From NCBI RefSeq assembly GCF_001411555.2, contig NC_049914.1, forward strand, positions 9,562,273-9,626,272: DNA of 64,000 nucleotides. Direction: 5' to 3'. Under the pieces are notes generated by a model. The model had not been told where the DNA came from and ran no database searches. It was given only the letters and a program-made list of their open reading frames with translations. Made by a program: the position numbers and the translations under genes. Of this stretch, positions 57,640 through 64,000 are shown one piece after another. Within the stretch, counting starts at the first letter, position 1. Every line of letters starts with the position of its first letter. Source of the DNA: Juglans regia. Lineage: Eukaryota > Streptophyta > Magnoliopsida > Fagales > Juglandaceae.

Positions 57640-59670
57640 CATTATATACCCATATCCAATTACTTCTCAAATTCCTCAACTTCATCCATGAAAGTCCTAA
57701 GACTTATTGGAGTAGAAGAAGAATGAAACTAGTTTTGGGCACATATGAGACCCTCAACACTCATCGGATTTAAACTACTTCGGAAATGGTCAAGTACACG
57801 ACCCACAGTGCTAAATGTAGATTCAGAGGCCACAGTAGATATCGGTATTGCAAGTACATCGCTTGCAACTTTTGAAAGTACACGATATTTAACTGAATTC
57901 ACATTCCACTAATTTAGAAGGTCAAAACTATCATCTTGATTCTCACATCTTTCATCTAGATATCTATCAACGTCTAACTTACTTTTCAAATTGTCTTCTG
58001 ACTGTAATTGTTGATTAAATTGAGCCATCAAATGTGCATTTCTACTCGCAATCTTGTCAGCTGAAGGATCTACATCTTCATGTAGGAAACTTGTGCACTG
58101 ACTCTGAGGAGAACTTTCTCCTTCATTTTTCCCGTATGCCTCATACATGCGGATAAATGCATTTCTCACATTCCAACTGAAATCACATTTTTTTTTTTTT
58201 ATTGATCATGTGCGTACATTTACCCTAACCCAAAATCAAGATATTGCATCTTGTAGCGATGACCAAGAAGAACCCCAACATACAACAACATATTCTGATT
58301 TTTCAAGTTTTCCTAATACTTTTCAAACTTTTTCTTTATATTTGTGGCCATTAATCCCTCCACGAGGCTTCGTTCTTCACACTCCATGTTAATAGCATCT
58401 TTAATACTAACCAACTCCCGAAAAAAACATTGCAAGTTACATATTCACCCTCGAGAAGCATAAAGTTACATAATGAAATAATTGAAGAAACTTCACAAAT
58501 AGCTTTACCTTCTCCCAAACGGATGCATTGGGAGGCCCCAATTTATTTGACTTTCTCCTATTCACCACATCTTCGTCATCGACATCATCATCATTGTCAT
58601 CTCCAATACTACCAAGGAAGCACATATCCTCTTTCTCCAACCGATCAAAAGTTTTTCTAAATTTTGAAGCCATCTCCAACATAAGATAGGTGGAGTTCCA
58701 CCTAGTTGATACATTTAGGTAAACTTGGCTTTTGAATTGAATATCTTCCAACCCCACACATTTCTTAAATATACTCCACCTTCAAGGAGAGGATTTAACA
58801 TACTTCACAACACCCATCACCTTCGCAATAAATTCATCATATTCTTTCAACCCCTAACGAACGATTAAGTTCAAAATGTGGGCACAATATTGAACATGCA
58901 AGAATTCATGTTCCAAAACCATGTCTCTCCTATATTTGATTTTTTTTTTTCAAAAAAGAAACGACCCCATTATTAGAACTTGCATTATCAAAAGTGAGTG
59001 CAAATATTTTTGATTGCCACAATCATGCAAACACATCTCTATGCCCTTACCAAGTGTATCACCCTTGTGATTTTCAACCAAAGAAAATGAAAGAATCATT
59101 TTGTGTAATTTTTAGTCATCGTCAATAAAGTGTGTTGTGAGACACATATAGTTTAGGTTTTGCACGGATGTCCATGTGTCCGTGGTGAGGGAAATTCGTT
59201 GCCCTCAAATAGCATTTCTTAACTTTTATTTTCCTTAAAAAATAAACTAAAACAGTCATTGGCAACCTTCATACGGGATTAAATCCCTACCCACTTAGGG
59301 CAAACCACAAGCATAAACTTTCTGAAACTCTACCCTTCAACATGCCTAGAGGGCAATTCATCAAGAATAATCATTTCTGTTAAGACTTGTCGGTAAGCCT
59401 CAACACTAAATGAAATGGGCACAAGTCCCCCACTACCACTTCCTCCCTCCATCTTCCAACCTAGAGTCGTCTGAGACTTATTCGTCTTCTTAAATGGATA
59501 TTTCTTACATTGTTTCTATGTGATAATTCATGGACTTCGTATCGTTGGTCTTCATATCACATGCATACGAAACATCACAATAATTACAAACAACTCTAGG
59601 TTTAGTGGGATCACCTTGTGTTGACTCTTGCACATCATTTATAGAAGACTTCATTGGGCTCTGATCAAAT
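57640..59670 (-). pseudogene. hAT transposase (BED zinc finger/RICESLEEPER type), broken
   Basis: Read leftward: a BED-finger-like start (about 59650-59520, with KPRVVCNYCDVSYACD); the hAT core ISLTTDTWTSVQNLNYMCLTT (about 59200-59130); a middle segment STRWNSTYLMLEMASKF (58757-58437); the acidic helical insert (58169-57909); and the C-terminal dimerisation region (about 57900-57730), with SKVASDVLAIPISTVASEST followed by a FSTVGRVLDH-like stretch. Stops and frame changes are frequent throughout, so it cannot make transposase. It belongs to the large hAT element around it. Confidence 0.88.
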
Positions 59671-60187
59671 GAGATCAATTCAACTCAATTGCCAATATAT
59701 GAAGTAATTTAACATGAAATTATAAGTTGAGGATACAAAGTGACTCTGTTCAAAACTATTATACTATTATGTTTAAGAATAAATTCCAATGGCTCTGTTC
59801 AAATGAGATCATAACTATTATACCCATGTAGTGAAAATAAGATCAAAACAAATGCAAGTACAAATTACATGTAAGATTTAAGAATATTGTTATGTGGTAT
59901 CTCAAAGTGGTATTGTGATTATTTGCAACAATTCCTTGATCTAACGACATGACCTATGGGACAGGATGATTATCTGTCATCCTGTTTTTGTGAAGAAATC
60001 ACCCATAATTTTTAGATTCAACAAATACAAGTACAAATTAAAACAAATACATCAAGATAAAAAACCATAACAACAAATACATTAACGTTCAAGTTCTTAA
60101 CAAATACAAAATACATAACAAATATATCAATGATTCAAGATAAAAGATAAAAGATTCCAAACAATCGGCTTTAGGACTGCGAGGAGG

Positions 60188-60189
<2 letters not shown>

Positions 60190-60220
<31 letters not shown>
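60190..60220. repeat. (GA)n microsatellite
   Basis: About 15 GA units inside the hAT element. Confidence 0.95.
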
Positions 60221-60225
<5 letters not shown>

Positions 60226-62263
60226 ACCAATTGGCTGTGAGCCTGCTGCGACAGAGGGGACAGAGGGGGGATCGCGGCTCATGGTGCTTACTGCTTATGG
60301 TTTCTCATGAAGAATTGGGGAAAAATGATGAAAAGAAGAAATGAATCCGGGGTGAAGATTTGAGTTATAACGAAACTGCGTCGTTTGGTTTGAAATTAGA
60401 CCCAAACGGTGTCGTTTTAGGCATGTTAAATTGAAAAAAAAAATAACTGAGTTGCATGAAACGACTCCATTTCACGCATCCCAATTATTTTTTTGCCTGC
60501 AGTGACAAAAATAACGCCATTTAGATCCAATTTTGTACCAAACGACGCTGTTTCTGGGAAGGCAGCTCATATGTGTGTTTTTCACTTGTATATTTTTTGC
60601 ACATAAATTAATTAAAAATTTTATTTTAATTAGTAAAATTAAAATTAAATAAACTATTTAATGTAGATTTTTTAATTAACTCATTAAAAAAATAATTAAT
60701 GATTATTATATTTATGATGTTAAATATTAATTGCTAATTTGTTACTAACTTAGAGTTAGAGAATGTCAAATTGTCAATGACTCAATGTATTATAATCTAT
60801 GAATCTATGATCATTTTCAATTTTTCAATATTTTAAACTTTGAAGTTTTTACATTTTGTATATGTAATATGATTAATAAATCATCGTATTAGCCTATAAG
60901 CCTATAAGCCTATTAGGTATATATAGTTATGGTGATATTAATACTATACTATTAGTCTATTATACATATATTATGCTATAATCCTATAATTATTGTAATA
61001 TATTAATATATACTAATACTATATATTATACTATTATAGTGTTACTGTTACTGCTATATATAGACTTATAGTGTATGTGTATATATATTATAATGATATA
61101 GTGATACTAATACTATATATTATATAATAATACATTGATACAAATACATTATGGTCCTATGGAATATATATTATATATTATATAATAATACATTGATATA
61201 AATTATTACTAATACTATTATTACTATATACTATATTAATAATTTAATAGTCATATTAATACTATATAATAATATATGGTCAATTGGTCATAGTCTCATA
61301 GACTCATAGTGATATGGTCATTAGTCATAGACTCATTGTGATATTAATAATTTAATATTATATATAGACAATAGACTTACAGACTTATAGTGATTTAGTT
61401 ATAATTTATAATTATAGACTATAGTGATTTAGTTTATATATAATTATATTGATGATGTTAATTATTACTTTATTACTAGCTTAAAGTATGTTAAATGTTA
61501 ATGCATAATGAGCCATTGAGCCATATACAAATTTTAACATTTTGTATATGAAGCAATAAGTATAAATAATTTAATTATCCTTACATATTGATATTACATC
61601 TATAATTGAGAAAGATACATACTTAACATACTATTATAAATAAGCATAAAATATTTAATTATCCATACTATTATAAATTTATAAATTATACATACATCAT
61701 AATTTATACCATAACTCTTAATAGTATTAGACTATTAGTAATACATTAAAGAATATAATAATACATTGATACTAAATATATATAGTTATACTCTATGGAC
61801 TTGTAGTGATTAGTTATTAACTTATTATGATTAGTATAACTATAACTATAAGCTATATTAGACTATTAGTATTTTTCTTTTATACCATATTAGAGTCTAG
61901 ACTATTAGTATTACTATAAAACTATAAATATTAGTATTAGTTAAAATTATAAATTATAAAATTATATACAATTATTATATAATTAATATATAAATTATAA
62001 AAAATATATATATTTTATTTATTCATTCGGTCCGGGGTGAAAAAGCCCTGGACGGTGGAACGGACCGAATTAATTCGATCCTATGCAATTCGGACCGAGA
62101 CTGACCAGGCCCAATCTCGGGTCGGTCCGATTCGGACCGAAGTGGCCGATCCGGTCGGTTTTTCTAGTCCAGACTAGCTGATTCTCACCCCTAATTGCAT
62201 GCATGCGGTTATTGGAGGGCTGTTTTTTAAACTTCAATAGACGGACCGTTTTGAAGATTAAAA

Positions 62264-62598
62264 GGCCCTGTTTGATTGTAGGACTGTACTGAAATCAACT
62301 CAGTTAAGTTTAATTTTAAACTGAGTCTAACATCTAAACACTCAATTCTCAAATTACTAAATTATTTTTACCTTAAAACCTTTTTACACATGAGACCTAT
62401 AACATTTTTTAATTCAACACATCTTTATACTTGTGACCCACAACCTTTTTCAAATTCCCATAAATATATATAAGCTCATATTAATATCTAAACACATCTA
62501 AACTCATATTCAAAAATTTATTCTACCATCTCAATTTATTATTATTTATAAAAAACTCAATTCATTTCAACTCAATTTAGATTTATCTAAACGCAGCC
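62264..62598. repeat. MITE, GGCTGC-type subtype
   Basis: Ends GGCCCTGTTTGATTG and TCTAAACGCAGCC. The interior matches the element at 53904 ('gagac..ataacattttttaa', 'atactt..gacccacaac'). Confidence 0.7.
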
Positions 62599-62693
62599 TC
62601 AAAAAGAAAATATCAAACTTGTGAAAATGGAAGCGGGAAACTGAAAATATTTACGGAAGAAATTTCATTTTTAAAAAATCGAACTCGCTCCCC

Positions 62694-62867
62694 ATTGGTC
62701 TATTTCAAAACACACGGATGGAACGAACAAAACTCCACTACACACGCTCCCCCAACGCCACAGCCGTCGATAAGGCCGGGATCCCACGGTCAGGACCCTC
62801 ACACTTTCTAATCCACTCAACGCCCAGTCGCACATGGTTCGCACTTCGCACGTCGATTATATATTAA
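62694..62867 (+). promoter_or_regulatory. Histone H2A promoter elements
   Basis: An inverted CCAAT (ATTGG, 62694-62698) and a TATA box TATATATTAA (62858-62867), about 150 bp before the start codon. Confidence 0.6.
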
Positions 62868-63015
62868 AAAACCGTGCACTACCCCCTCATCTTACTCCAC
62901 CTTGTCCCCATTTCTGCCAATCTGCCCTAAGCCAAGAAATTCGTTCGTTCAAATCTGATCTTGTTGCAGTCGAGGTGCTCGGTCGGCCGTCCGGCGTCTT
63001 TTTTGGTAGGGTCCG

Positions 63016-63865
63016 ATGGAGAAGAAGGGTGCGGGAGGAAGAAGAGGCGGTGGTGGCCCCAAAAAGAAGCCGGTTTCCCGGTCCGTCAAAGCCGGTTTGC
63101 AGTTCCCGGTCGGGAGGATTGGCCGATACTTGAAGAAAGGAAGGTACTCGCAGCGTGTTGGGACAGGTGCTCCTGTTTACATGGCTGCCGTACTCGAATA
63201 CCTAGCTGCCGAGGTACGATAATCTCTCTCCCTCTCTCTCTCTGCGTGTGACTATAGTTTATGCTTTATTTTGGGTTTTACCTGGTGCCCTTCCTGTATC
63301 TCTTAGATCTTTCGCGTTGCTTTATCAAATGTTGTTTGTTTCATGGGTTGTGTTCAGTTTGGTAGTTGCACTTCTGGTTTTTTACCGGATGTATTTCCTT
63401 GTTCAACTTATTACTTCATTTCGTAATTTTTCTGAGGAACTAAAAACTTAAAAATTACGCTGTTTTGATGCGTTTCTTTGTAATTCCGGGGACTACTAGA
63501 TCTAGACGCACAAGTGTTTGTGTTTGCATTCTTTTCTCATTGTTATCAATCTACTACGGATTGCTTGAAAACTTCTCCTTTTCCCTGTCTGGATTTTGAA
63601 ATGATCGAATTTAACGTGTTTAAAGGTCTTGGAGTTGGCTGGAAATGCGGCTCGTGATAACAAGAAGAACAGGATAATCCCAAGACATGTTTTGCTGGCC
63701 GTTAGGAATGATGAGGAGCTTGGAAAGTTGCTTGCTGGTGTTACCATTGCTCATGGCGGTGTCCTTCCGAACATCAATCCTGTTCTCTTGCCTAAGAAGA
63801 ACGACAAGGCTCCCAAAGAGCCCAAGTCTCCCTCCAAGGCCACCAAATCCCCAAAGAAGGCGTAG
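63016..63865 (+). CDS. Histone H2A with C-terminal SPKK-type motif (H2A.W-like)
   Basis: Two exons, 63016-63213 and 63626-63865, with GT-AG; 145 aa. The basic tail [18 protein letters not shown] is followed by the H2A fold: [20 protein letters not shown], the L1 loop [28 protein letters not shown] across the splice join, the acidic-patch [12 protein letters not shown] and docking [12 protein letters not shown]. The tail [13 protein letters not shown] carries SPKK-like DNA-minor-groove motifs, a mark of the plant H2A.W class linked to heterochromatin. The SQ phosphorylation motif of H2A.X is absent. One intron at this position is usual in plant H2A genes. Class call is inference from the tail. 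Confidence 0.96.
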
Positions 63866-64000
63866 CTTTACTCTAGTCAAATTAGACGCTTCTTTTTCCA
63901 TTTGTATGTAATATGGATTAGATCCAATCTTGTTCTCTGTTGCTCGTGCAGTTGAAAACTGATTTCGAAAGCACTTTCGATGTCTCTGCTAGTCTTTCCT

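Larger units (their letters stand above)
55635..62193 (-). mobile_element. hAT transposon, autonomous-type but decayed (about 6.6 kb)
   Basis: Ends TAGGGGTGA (55635-55643) and TCACCCCTA (62185-62193) are perfect inverses. The subterminal regions carry many GGTCCG/CGGACC-type motifs. It encloses a broken hAT transposase gene on the minus strand (57640-59670). Flanks AATTCGTG and ATTGCATG match at 5 of 8 bases. An AT-rich tail (60600-61990) and a GA microsatellite (60190-60220) lie inside. Confidence 0.75.

Overview
This is nuclear DNA of a flowering plant. GT-AG introns interrupt the genes, the three core histone genes are plant-type, one gene encodes an ACR9-like ACT-domain protein, there is a plant tRNA-Val(AAC), and every kind of transposon seen is a plant type. 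A dense family of small elements carrying GTTTGGAT ends and GAGATGAG-type interiors recalls genomes of Fagales trees (walnut, hickory, oak relatives). That placement is inference, not proof.

Layout. 0-5 kb: two broken, divergently oriented FAR1/FHY3 (MULE-derived) genes. 7.2-7.6 kb: an intronless histone H4 gene. 10.1-16.3 kb (+): a six-exon ACT-repeat gene (420 aa, ACR9-like) with a LINE fragment in intron 3 and a hAT-like element in intron 4. 18.3-31.2 kb (+): an eleven-exon gene for a 359-aa conserved plant protein that I cannot name; its 8.8-kb fourth intron is mostly an antisense, decayed LINE. 32.1-33.0 kb: a non-autonomous hAT element with a perfect 8-bp target duplication. 34.6-38.1 kb (-): a five-exon ALY/REF mRNA-export adaptor gene (THO4, 242 aa). 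38.3 kb: tRNA-Val(AAC), with its 3' end tandemly duplicated. 39.5-39.9 kb (-): a 116-aa membrane protein. 42.7-43.7 kb (-): histone H2B, whose promoter region is a perfect 207-bp tandem duplication. 44.6-62.6 kb: gene-poor and repeat-rich, with an RNase H remnant, an LTR fragment, a MULE-like TIR pair, TRIM fragments, many MITEs and a 6.6-kb hAT element. 63.0-63.9 kb (+): histone H2A with one intron and an SPKK-type tail.

The three histones (H4, H2B, H2A) are spread over 57 kb as single genes, not as a tandem cluster; all would be needed in S phase. The ALY gene acts in mRNA export, the tRNA in translation and the ACR-like protein probably in amino-acid sensing. I see no operon-like logic. 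Exon joins were derived by hand; each of the four spliced gene models stays in frame across every join and ends at a proper stop codon. No clearly new multi-gene system is visible. The most notable items are the duplicated H2B promoter, the FAR1 exon triplication, a TTA-target MITE family and the tRNA/MITE duplication.
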